Source: Parasponia andersonii | Lineage: Eukaryota > Streptophyta > Magnoliopsida > Rosales > Cannabaceae | Direction: 5' to 3' | Assembly: GCA_002914805.1 (NCBI GenBank) | Contig: JXTB01000638.1 | Coordinates: 131,144-195,143 of the forward strand | Length of the DNA: 64,000 bases | Shown here: positions 1-10,191 of the stretch, piece by piece | Numbering within the stretch: position 1 is the stretch's first letter | Layout of the letters: each line of letters opens with the position of its first letter | Made by a program: the position numbers and the translations under genes | The notes under the pieces: generated by a model | What the model saw: only the letters and a program-made list of their open reading frames with translations | Database searches by the model: none | What the model was told of the DNA's origin: nothing

Positions 1-128
1 ACTGTCACTATTTCTTACTTACACTCCTTTCGACTCAGAGCTTTTCAATTTAGGATCTTCTATTCCAAAATGCATAATCTTGGTCCTGTTGTTTTTAATT
101 GGAAAGAAATTATTGTATTATTTCTTAG

Positions 129-3051
129 GCGTTTGAACCAAATTGCCCCGCTTGAAATTCTTCGCCATGTGAAGCGGGTGCAGAAGAAACATCTACAAGG
201 AGGTTTGCTTCCATGTCTTTTTCACTCTCTCAGAACTCGTTGTTGAAAAATATTTAGTCTTTGCCTAAAACGAATTTATTTACGCTTACTAGTTGAAAAA
301 TCTATTTTAGAATTTGCCCTTTTCCAAGTACATCTTTGTAATTGTGTATGTGTTAATATCATTTATTTTCTGCTGCCTAAAATTATCTTGAAGACTATGC
401 TTTGCGTGTTGAGCTGACTTGAAGTTGTGTCATACACATAACATGGTGGGTGACTCGACTTGGATTTTCAGGAAAAATTCAGCTGTCGGTGATCTTATGT
501 GTAGCTTCTGAAATGAGCAATGAACCCTGCAGCATGCCCCATGACATACAGGAGCTAATCACTTCCTACAAGTTGAGTGCTTTTAAAACAAAAGTGGGTC
601 TTCCTTTTTGTCTTCTAACCTTGTGTTTAGGCACTGCTGCTTCTTCAAAAATTAATCTTCTAGGTGCAGTATAAAACTTAGTGTATACTTCACAATTTGC
701 ATTGTGTTGACATTTTATAATATGTCTACTAGTTTCTTTACACGAACATGATTATATCCTGTTACAAGTAGAATAAGATTTTTCAACAATGGAAAAAATT
801 ATGAAAATATTGTTTTCCTTGTATCACATATTACCCACACCAATCCATTTTGCATGATAACCTGCTTTAGCTTATCTTAAGGTCACTTATTTAGGCTAAA
901 AGATCTATTCCTTTTATCCAGCTAAAGATTATATATATTGCTGCAGAGTTTACTTACTCAAGTTTGTTTTAGGTATGCAAATGTGCTGCATCCTCAAAGG
1001 AAGAGTGGGAAGAACAATGTAAACTTTGGCCAACTTCTTATCATCCTCCAACCTAGTAAGGAATGATTACCATCTTTGAAATTTCTTGTTTGTTTGTATA
1101 TGTTGGTCTACTTAATGTGTTTCACCACTTTTATACTGATTTACGTTTCAAAAGATCTTTCTGTAGATGTATATTTTGTAACTAACTTGTCTTCTATTTC
1201 ATCGTCAAACAGTAATATTGATGGTATTAATGGATTCAGTGAGGAGGACACCCAATCAATTTCCAGCTTCATGAACTTAGCTATTAACTTGGCAAAATCT
1301 GAGGGTGGTTCGGTAACTATTTCACTTTTTGGTAACCAAGTTGCTTTCTTTCCATTAACTAACATTTCTACACTTCCCTATGACGCATCATGTACTTTGA
1401 AAGGGTTAACTTCATCATTGTCTGTACTTTTTGTCTTCATTTCATCTACCATTACATCTCCAGGTTGTCAATGCTGCTGTTATAGTGGATCCTTTATTTA
1501 AACAGACAATTGCTACTGCACACGATCAAATTCATTCTTGGGATATCGCAGCAGACAACCTTGAAACTGGCTGCCTTAAAAAGCATTCAGCCTTTGATTC
1601 GAATACTGATTCTGAGGGAATGGTGACGCTGCCCCCTCCTGGTTTTTCGGATGGTACAAAACAATTATATACTGGTGTTTCTTGTTTATACCCTTGGGGG
1701 TGGGCTGAGCAGCAACCAGTACTTTCAAGTTCTTGTTGGCACCCTTTACGCCATGCTGCTGTTGTAGCTATCGAATCTTCAGCTGCCAGGGACAGACACC
1801 TTTTCCCTAGTTTGGGTGAGATCCAAGATGAGCCAACTGATGGGGATAATACACAGAAGGAGTCCATGGGGTCTCAAGCAAAGAGACAAAAGACACATGT
1901 TGAAAAGGTATGCTTACTTCTTTGTGCTTCATATCAGTCCTCTTTGGAGAGAACGCAAAATTCAAATCGAAGGGTTCTAAGAATATTGAATAGATCTACA
2001 TAATGATGGTCCTAAGAATATTGAATAGATCTACATAATGATGGTCTTTTTAATTCGCCTTTGATATGTCTTTTGAAATAGGGATGGAGGAATGTTTTGG
2101 TAGTGTTTCCGAAACTCGGCATTGTTCTAGATGATGGTTGTCTCAACCTTAACTGGGTTTCTGTTTCCAATCTGATCTTTAATTTCATGGATAGTAATTT
2201 AAATGCTCTGCAGTATATGCTGGTACTTCATACGTTGGTTTGTTTGGGTCATTGTAATCAATTATTGTCAGACCAGTAAATATTGCTTGGCCACAATTTG
2301 TAGCGTATGAAGTTGGTTTGTGTCATCATTTTAATCAATTATTGTTAGACCATTAAATGTATCGTGTGCCACTAATCTGAAGCATATGAAGTATCGTGGT
2401 TGCAGGCACGACTTAGTGGTAACCGTACCTCCTTCAAAGTTTGAGTTTGAATTTTCCCTCCACCAAGTTAAAAAAAATAACAATAATAATAGTAAGATGT
2501 TATGTGAAGTATCTCATTAACTCACGCTAATACTCACAATTACCTGGACAACCTTTGCTTATGACTTACGAGCAACAATATTTTCTTGGAACAATTTTTT
2601 TTCAGTTGTCTTTGGGTAAACTTTAGCATTCAAATTAACTTGTCAGGTTTTTATCATGCCAATCAGATTGCAGCTAATCGTATCATGAACAATTGTGGAG
2701 AAGATTCACACTCTCTATCATCCAGACCATATCTATGCACTGGTTATGACATCTATCTTGTATGGGAGCCATGTACAATGTAAGTAGTTACCATTGGTAT
2801 ACTTTCATCCCTGATTACTCTTTAATCGTACGAGTTTGCAACATTGATTTTTCTGCTTAAATCTTGACATCAGGTGTGCAATGGCCCTGGTTCATCAGAG
2901 AATTAGGCGTATATTCTATGCTTTTCCAAACCCCAATGCTGGGGCACTGGGTAGTGTTTATAGACTACAAGGTGAAAGAAGCTTGAATCATCATTACGCC
3001 GTATTCAGGGTGCTGGTGCCTGAACAAGTTCTTGATGGAGCCCAAATTTAG
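129..3051 (+). CDS. TAD3: tRNA-specific adenosine deaminase subunit TAD3 (3' part of gene)
   Basis: Seven phase-consistent exons: 129-202, 472-593, 973-1055, 1213-1312, 1464-1907, 2667-2779 and 2874-3051, ending in TAG. The gene enters from the left; the window starts in an intron. TAD3 is the non-catalytic partner of TAD2 in the heterodimer that converts adenosine to inosine at tRNA position 34. Visible: the N-terminal stretch APLEILRHVKRV, the deaminase motif HPLRHAAVVAIES (exon 5), and the zinc-binding PCTMC motif, split by the intron between exons 6 and 7. The usual HAE catalytic glutamate is replaced, as is known for TAD3-type subunits. The C-terminal block IRRIFYAFPNPNAGALGS is typical of plant TAD3. 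The least certain boundary is the start of exon 6, which rests on a weak acceptor at 2665-2666. Residues around RQKTH at the end of exon 5 form a variable linker. Confidence 0.9.
1973..2042. repeat. 35-bp perfect-register tandem duplication in a TAD3 intron
   Basis: Two copies, 1973-2007 and 2008-2042, of a unit starting ggttctaagaatattgaata. They differ at one base (ggttct versus ggtcct). The repeat lies just past the donor of exon 5. Confidence 0.9.
2226..2382. repeat. Imperfect tandem repeat, about 78-bp unit
   Basis: Two diverged copies (about 2226-2303 and 2304-2382) share a core reading aatcaattattgt(c/t)agacca and a preceding ttggtttg. A third partial start (catatgaagt) follows. It is intronic in TAD3. 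Confidence 0.6.
2396..2491 (+). mobile_element. Short tRNA-derived SINE-like element
   Basis: An A-box-like sequence (acttagtggt, 2411-2420) and a B-box-like sequence (gtttgagttt, 2439-2448) sit about 28 bases apart and are followed by an A-rich tail (2471-2491). This is the layout of a plant tRNA-derived SINE. It lies in the intron before exon 6 of TAD3. No clear target duplication was found, so the call is tentative. Confidence 0.4.
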
Positions 3052-4050
3052 ACTACTGCTGATAATTCTTGCTTTAAAGGAGAGGTTTATAGATGGGGAA
3101 TCCGATTTCTTTGTTGCTTGTTGGATGATCCCAATATTGATTTTGGATTATTGTGAGCCAATTTTGTTTATGTATGTCAAAACCTTTACGTAGAGTCAAA
3201 TTGCCTACGTTCTTTTACGTCTAGGAACTTATTTCCTATCCTTGTTCGTTCACAACTTGAATTATAGTTGGGGAAAAAAAAATATTGGATGAAAAAGAGG
3301 TCCAGGAAAAGGGGGGAAAGGGCTTGTTAAGAAGATACCATTTTTACGTTTAACACATGAGAAAAACTGAAAATAATAACCCCCTACCAATAATAAGAAG
3401 ACTACATTACTGAAATATGTTGTCATAATACACAAAGACTAAATGCCTAAAAGTATAATGTCATAGTATACAATAATTATCTCATTATATTGACATGTTC
3501 TAAAATTGCACAAGTATAACAATATTGCATGCTCATTGCTCAAAAAAAAAAATAATAATAATAAAAAATTCCTCCATCTATTTTATGCAACGGGGAAAGG
3601 ATAGTTTTGACAAAAGGAAAAACAAAAAAAAAAAAAGAAAAAAAAAACCTTAAAAAAAGGCCATAAGATGCTCTACAACATGTTGCAAAATGCAAAAAGA
3701 CTAATGCTTAGAATAGGCTCTGGTATGCTTTCAAAAAAGGAAAAAAAAAAAAAAAAAACGAAGAAGCAAAGAATAGGCTCTGGTACGAAACATCTCCGGT
3801 AGCAGCAGAAAGGCATGTAAAAAATACTCGCAAGCAAGATGCCGTAAATCTCATAAATTTCCATTTACACGAAACATAGAAACTATGAAAACTGTACAGC
3901 GATATTTCTAAATCCGATATTGATGAATGTACGTCTCAAAACACATCCCTCCAAACTGGTAAATATTTCATTGACAAAGTTTGGCATAGCTTCTGTTCAC
4001 TCCATCTGTGGAATCCAACCCCATCGAACAAATAATAGTAAGACTTACTT
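3052..4050. other. Convergent intergenic region TAD3 / phytolongin
   Basis: The 3' ends of two converging genes face each other here. The stretch is AT-rich with several A-runs (3541-3660, 3736-3758). The phrase gaataggctctggta occurs twice (near 3711 and 3770), suggesting a small local duplication. I see no coding exon. Confidence 0.6.
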
Positions 4051-4893
4051 TCAACGGATGCACTCAATACCATGACAAATGAATAACCAAATCACAAACA
4101 GTAATAAGCAGACAGCTGCATCAACAGCGAGCACAATACGCACTTGACGCCACCACTTCTTTCGAATGCTTTGAGTACTGGATCTGATCCTCATTGGACC
4201 TAACTCCTTTTGTAAGGGAATTGAAGAACCTGCTTCACCTTGGTCAGAAGAATCCAAAGTTGCTGAAATAGAATCAACATTAACTCCTCTATCTGTTGAT
4301 TTTCTATGCTCCTCCAATTCAACTTCTCTAATTGCAATTACATGATCCTTTCCCTTCTTCTTCTCTTGTTTGCTAGACTTGCCTAATAAAGGAGCTTTTG
4401 TAGAACTGCAAACTTCAGTTTGCCCATTTGCACTGCTAGTTGGCGATGGAGATGAACCGGCATGAAGTGACGGAGTCTCACCTGTCCAACCCCTACCTCT
4501 GTGGGAAACGTTCTCTAAGGAGGTAATCAAGCGGCGGATAACAGGAACTAGTTGTTCTTGTACCGTTAAATTCAAACTTGACAAACTTCCTCTTGACCCC
4601 TTTCTGGCTACCTCCTTGAATTCGTCTCTAAGATGCTCCAGAAACTGAAGAACCCCAGGATTTCCAACATTCTCACCAACAATCGTGAAATAAACGTATC
4701 CATCTTCAATTAGAAAACCAAATGTCCTGTTTCCCATCGTCTCAAAATACCACTTATGAAAAGGAGGAGTTCTTTCCAAGCACAATAAAGCTAGATTCTC
4801 CAATTCATGATCTCCACTACTGTGTGCATATAGAACCCGGTTACCCCTCGCCACACAGCAGTAATAAACTGTATTTTGAATCGAACCCATCAC
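4051..4893 (-). CDS. PHYL1: Phytolongin (longin-domain, VAMP-like membrane protein without SNARE motif)
   Basis: A single uninterrupted coding exon of 280 residues. The N-terminus (SIQNTVYYCCVARGNRVLYA) and the block FLIEDGYVYFTIV form a longin domain at about residues 5-125. A low-complexity Ser/Lys-rich middle follows at about 140-240, then a basic stretch (IRKKWWRQVR) and one hydrophobic tail anchor at about 252-273. There is no R-SNARE coiled coil before the anchor, which separates phytolongins from the VAMP7 family. Phytolongins are plant proteins of the secretory system thought to act in membrane traffic. Two ATGs are adjacent; family members usually begin MGSIQ, so translation may start at the second one (4890). 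The leader upstream appears spliced and carries a candidate uORF. Confidence 0.88.
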   Translation of the reverse strand: MMGSIQNTVYYCCVARGNRVLYAHSSGDHELENLALLCLERTPPFHKWYFETMGNRTFGFLIEDGYVYFTIVGENVGNPGVLQFLEHLRDEFKEVARKGSRGSLSSLNLTVQEQLVPVIRRLITSLENVSHRGRGWTGETPSLHAGSSPSPTSSANGQTEVCSSTKAPLLGKSSKQEKKKGKDHVIAIREVELEEHRKSTDRGVNVDSISATLDSSDQGEAGSSIPLQKELGPMRIRSSTQSIRKKWWRQVRIVLAVDAAVCLLLFVIWLFICHGIECIR

Positions 4894-5073
4894 TAGGGCA
4901 ATAAATTTTGACTCTTAAATTGTAGTGTACCAAGTTACTACTACTCAGACTTATAAACACCACTTCCAATAATTGTCGTTAACTCTATAAGTCTCAACAG
5001 TTACTTCATTCAACAAGTCCACAAAATCAAACAAGGGTGCGTTATAGAGTGGGAACTAAAGCTCTGGATACCT

Positions 5074-5247
5074 TTAAACAATTCGAGAAAGAAGAAAACG
5101 AACAAGATCCCGAAGCAAATAACCAAAGTCGTAATAGAATGAGATAATCTCGTCGGCTATGAATTCAATAGCATCTAATACATACCAAAACAGTTCAAGA
5201 GCCAAGTAATCAAAGATTAGAATGATGTTCTCAAAGAGCTCCCTCAT
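5074..5247 (-). CDS. Candidate upstream ORF (57 codons) in the phytolongin leader
   Basis: This ORF reads MRELFENIILIFDYLALELF at its start and ends FLLSRIV. It is rich in acidic and aromatic or aliphatic residues in a regular pattern, with no low-complexity bias, so it does not look like chance AT-rich sequence. It lies in what looks like a leader exon: a good acceptor (ttcttacag) sits just upstream at 5312-5320 on the minus strand. A possible donor (aaag/gtatcc) follows the stop at about 5070, and a possible acceptor (ccctag) sits just before the main ATG at 4893. The main phytolongin ORF follows about 180 bases downstream. It could instead be a small independent membrane peptide or a chance ORF. 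Confidence 0.4.
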   Translation of the reverse strand: MRELFENIILIFDYLALELFWYVLDAIEFIADEIISFYYDFGYLLRDLVRFLLSRIV

Positions 5248-5743
5248 ACCTTGCCTGGACCACAACCACCACCCAAAGGAGCACAAAATTGGCCTTCCCA
5301 GGGTTTGTATCCTGTAAGAAGAAAACAATCAACCACAATCAACACCCAATTGAACCAAATTCCATTAAAACTCATTCAAACAAAATTCAAAAGATTTCGA
5401 TCAAAGCCATCCAATTAGGGTTTGAAATTGGAATCAAAAGGGTAAAACGATAAATTATCGAGATCAAAAAAAAAAAAAATATTAGAAAAAAAAAATCATC
5501 ATTCATCCAAGACCCATAAATTAGAAAAATTGAAGTCAACAAGAACACAAAAATCATGCCCTGCTAGCCCTAGGTTTGCTCTAGAAGTCCAAGAATTGGG
5601 ACAGTCAACTCTAAGTCCAGAGCAGCTGTTTTCTAAAAGGGACGATAGATTATTGGCTAGATTTTCTCGGCCGCCAAACAGATGATTAAAGAGTAATCGC
5701 AGGGACATACCAATAAAAGTTCTGCCAAACAGAGACATCAGAA

Positions 5744-5762
5744 GCTATATATACATATATAC

Positions 5763-5793
<31 letters not shown>

Positions 5794-5802
5794 CAGAGAG
5801 AC

Positions 5803-5834
<32 letters not shown>
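5744..5834. repeat. Compound (TA)n-(GA)n microsatellite
   Basis: A run of tatata (5744-5779) passes directly into gagaga/gacaga units (5780-5834). It lies upstream of the phytolongin gene, so on the minus strand it is a CT-rich tract in the likely leader or promoter. Confidence 0.9.
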
Positions 5835-5841
<7 letters not shown>

Positions 5842-5964
5842 TGGGTGACGGGGAGAGAATAGAGAAAGGTCTGATAGGCCTATTGACGAGTGGAAATTTG
5901 GGACAAGGGCAGACGATAGTATTAATTGCCCAAAAACTGAATATTTCACATACGACAACTGCAA

Positions 5965-8603
5965 CTGCTTCTAAGTCATGTCTCCGTCTTATTCAAAGTT
6001 TGACATGTTAATCGCCATTGGGTATCTTACTTATTCTTTTTATTTTTCAATTTTGAAAAGGCAATGAGAAAATTAAAAACTGTTTTGTAAAAATAAACAG
6101 TTTCCACTCTTATAACACTCACGTTCAACCACGTATTAAGAACAAAGTATGAAAGATCATTATACAAGTATTTTTTTTAGATTTACATAATACACAATGT
6201 AGAAGCCACTTACCTCTAACGATTCCCGTCTCTCTTTTACCACTTTCAACCTGTCTCTCTTACCCTTACTTTCTCTCGATTCTCAATATCTAAGTAACAT
6301 ATTTATAGTCCTATTTTAACTTACCAAATCTAAATAAAAAATAAGCTCTTTAACTCATTTTCAAAAATAATATTTAACGTCATCTCCTCTAACTAAGTTT
6401 ACCTAATTACCTAATCAATGAGCCCAAATCTCTCTCTAAACCATGGCCACTATATGTTTCGTCACCAGACGTCTCCATAAATATTCACCATGATCGGAAG
6501 TAATAAGTTATCATTGTTTAATCTAGTTTTTTCAACCATTAGATCCAGTTTTTTCAAACTCATATATGATTTCCTCGACCACAATTGATTTTTTTTTTTT
6601 CAATCTTTTTCGATTTTTTTAATGAATGGGTTGGAATAAAGAAAAATTTTTAGAAGAATCATATTCTACTAATACAAACAGCTTTCATATAAAAAGTTAA
6701 TAAGATAAATAACCAAATTTTCATTAAAAAATGCATCTTTTGCAAAATAGATCCTTTGGATAATATGTTTCGAAAAATAAACCTATTTTTTAACTCGACC
6801 AGAATGGATGATACTAGACATGCTCTCTAAATCATTCAAAGATCTAATTTGTTAAAGAAAATAAACCTGATTAGGAGTATTTTTGACTAAAATAACTTTT
6901 TAAGTGTGTTTTAAAAAATGAGTATTCTAACAATGGTGAGTGATAGTTGGTATCTATCATTATAAAATTTTAACTTTTTTACGACTAATCAACATACATA
7001 TATAATGTGATATATAACGTGACACCTGTTATATAATACTGGGATACTACTAGAAAATTTATTTTTTTAAACACTCAATTATTATAAATAAGGTATAAAT
7101 TGTCCCATATTTCACCGTGACTTTAAAATAAGATCAAAATTGATATGACTCTTCTTTTTGCTCTTAAAAAATATATTTGAGAGTTATATTCATCCGATGA
7201 CAAAGTTAATTTCTCTTGCCTGACTTATATATTGTGTTTCAAATGTAGATGGCTGTTTATAGATCATCTTTGAGGAATCTCATGAATATACAACTTTGAG
7301 AATTATCCATAAAATTATTATCTTTCCATAAATTTTCACACTTCCTCTACACACTTCGTCTAAGCAATTTCATGAAAAAAGAATGATGGAAGCTAGATAA
7401 TCTATGTGATTTCTAGAAAAGATGATTGAAATTCACAAGTATTTCATGACATTGTGATATGTTTTTCTTTATTTATCCATTGTCCAAAATTTGTTTCTTG
7501 TTTATTTTTGAAACTCCAATTAAATTATATTCGTATTCAAAATATTCTCTGTATATGTATAAATATCTGTACATATATTGTTTGCGATTAGAATTCTGAA
7601 TATATGGCTTGCAATAATTGTGTTTTATAATCTATGTTAGTAGGGAATTCTAAGCTACACACAGGAAATTCAGAGGGAAAAAAAAGGTCCGTCCTAATGT
7701 GTACCTTTTTTTAATGTTAATTTTTTTGAACTTATGAGATAACATTAATTTTACCAAACAGCCACGCAGTGATTGATTTTGAATTTTCGGAGTTGCAATT
7801 AGAGCATCATAATAATCTGACCAATAGCCATAATTTGAACTTGCATTCAGGAGCATCAGCACACATTAACAGGCTTATAAATGCTCTATTTATTTGTTGC
7901 ATAACAATTTCGGCAAATAGACTTCCTAGGGGGAGACTCCGTAAGTCTAAAGTGAAGAAAAACATGTAGTAGTCATTCATGTCTCTTTCATACAAAATAA
8001 AAGGCAGTGAAAACAGAGAGAGCTATTATAACAGATGAGATCCATCTAAAAAACTTTCATTGAAGCTCTTATGCCTCTCAATTATTTAGAGGAACGTCAT
8101 CAAACGCTCTTCATAAACTTCTAATCGATTATTTGTTTCTTCATATCAGGCTTTGATGATGGTATTTCTTACTCATCATATACCTTCTAAAGGACTCTCA
8201 TCTCCGCTTGCAGAGCTGCTGCCAGCTTCTATTGCTCAGCTGGTACACCCTTAAGCTGTTGATGAATGAATAACACGAAGAGACATCATAGCCTGAAACT
8301 GAAAAGTATCTTGAATGTAGCATACATACATAGGTACATACAAACACAGGTTTTAACAAATTCAGTTCAGTTGTCTAAGAAGAGTAATCGGCGATCCTAC
8401 TAAATGACCGGTTGATCCCATGGCATAACAGATAACCATGACAATTGACATCTTTGGTGACACGTGAAAGTGAATGAGTTCTACCAATGATCCTTATAGC
8501 CAAGAAATACCTCTGTTTTCCTAAGTTTTAGGTATCAATTAATCGGTCTTATCTGAAAATATTATGTATTGATCACAGATTACCCGAGAGTCCACCAGTA
8601 TGG
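5965..8603. other. Intergenic region between phytolongin and the RING-H2 gene
   Basis: AT-rich sequence with no supported exon. The last few hundred bases before 8603 are probably the 3' untranslated region of the minus-strand RING-H2 gene. Short ORFs on both strands at 7650-7995 overlap each other and have no recognisable protein character. Confidence 0.6.
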
Positions 8604-10191
8604 TCATGCATTATGGCCTAGCCTCTTGCACTCTTCTTTTTCATGTTGATTCACACAATGAGATCCTCCTGCATTTTCTTCAGCGCTATTGTGTAGAGTT
8701 TCTGAATCTCTGGTCCTCGACTCAGCTAACTGTTCGCAAGTCTGAGAACCAGGTTGAAGAGATGTTTCAGTATCACCCTCTGCAACAGAAGGCCCTTGAA
8801 TATAGCCCTCCTCTTCATTAGGCAACTCAGCTTCAGATTTGGCAGAGGAGAGGAGGGATAGGCGGCAGAGTGGACAGGTGGTGTGGGTGGCAAGCCAGTG
8901 ATCAATGCAATCAATGTGAAATGTATGGCCACAAGCAGGTATTTGTTGAAGCCTATCATCTGCTTCATAGTCTCCAAGGCATACCGAACATCTGTGTCAA
9001 TGCCAATATAACTCTCTTGAAATCACGAACAAGAAAAAGAAATTGTATCAATCATACCTTAACACATTGAACTTTTGAAATTAATCAACTGTACTGGCCT
9101 CCCTAACTTGGAGAAGTTCAAAAATACTAGATTTGATGCGAATAGATATATTTCTGGAAACCCTCTAGTCCTGCTCATTTATCTTTTACACAGAACAACA
9201 CTCCTAATTCTATGCCCTCAACTACATTGCTTATCCTAGAAAAGAAAGATGTTTATAGTTGAGATATAATGCTATTCCCAGTATAGCAATATATTTTACA
9301 AATTGCCCAAGTGAATTTCATGAATAACAATAACAATGTAACCCCTCAAACTTGCTAGAGCTTTTTGTCTCAGCGAATGATGTCGATATGTTCTTTCCTA
9401 CAACTAACCAAAAGGAAAATCTTTGTCAATATGGACTATTCACGTGGAAATCACGTTTTTTTTTTTTTTTCCCTTTTATCTTTTATTTTTATTTTTTTAT
9501 TTTTTCATGCTAGGTTCTCCCATTTAATACTACAATTCTTCGGAGGCAATAAAATCTAGCATATTACTAGGTAGATCCCCGTGACAAATCGAACCCAAAC
9601 ATTGATCACACAATAATATCATCCTCTTGATCGACAAGTACCAATCCAAAGTAAAGTAAAGACTTTTCACACAAAAATATCAACCTTTGATCAACAAGTA
9701 TAAAGGACAGACATCAACTGGCCCATACATAGTACTAACTTTTAAGACAATAATTGGTAAATCAAACTATTCAAGCAAACCAACTCACTGTGTATCTCTG
9801 ACAGAGAAGCTCTCCTTATAAACAATAATGGGTAGCATCTCTCGTAGTTCTTTCTTCAAGCCCAATTCAGCCTGGTAGACCACAACCATAAGAATTATGT
9901 AAAATACGAAAGTATAGACACTAGTATTGTAAATCTCACCCTTGAAATGTCATCGTGATAAGGATGACGCTGAGAAGAAGAAGTTCGCATCCCGAGAGAT
10001 GCCCAATTGACCCTTCGAGGACGAAGATAGAACAAGTAAAACAAGAAGAGGAGGACGAAAGTGAAAAAGATGGGCACACAGAACATGAAAAACTGGTACG
10101 GCTTCAGTTGATTTGAAGTCGAGTTGGAGTTTGAGCAACATTTATCTTGATCGAAATGATTCTGAGACATCAAAGCTTTTTCTCCTTGCAT
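8604..10191 (-). CDS. ATL-type RING-H2 E3 ubiquitin ligase
   Basis: Three exons on the minus strand: 9940-10191, 9789-9871 and 8604-8991 (240 residues). A hydrophobic segment at about residues 33-56 is a transmembrane anchor, followed by the basic RPRR. The conserved ATL stretch GLKKELREMLPIIVYKESF precedes the RING-H2 finger. The finger's metal ligands are C113, C116, C132, H134, H137, C140, C151 and C154, with the proline after C151 and the DHWL tryptophan typical of ATLs. The long acidic, Ser/Thr-rich tail has no domain I recognise. Overall layout resembles the Arabidopsis ATL7/ATL58/ATL59 group, which keeps VNWASLGMR-like and REMLP blocks. The protein would bind an E2 enzyme and ubiquitinate membrane-proximal targets. 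A second ATG at residue 8 is an alternative start. Confidence 0.9.

Noticed and set aside
1141-1501. ORFs of 74 and 141 codons on opposite strands
   Set aside because: They overlap real TAD3 exons 4 and 5 in the wrong frame or run through introns.
5499-5738. 79-codon minus-strand ORF upstream of phytolongin
   Set aside because: Composition is ordinary, no domain is visible, and it spans a likely untranslated leader; less convincing than the 5074-5247 ORF.
8030-8300. Minus-strand frame with short protein-like stretches downstream of the RING-H2 gene
   Set aside because: Several stops interrupt it and no family is recognisable; more likely 3' untranslated sequence.
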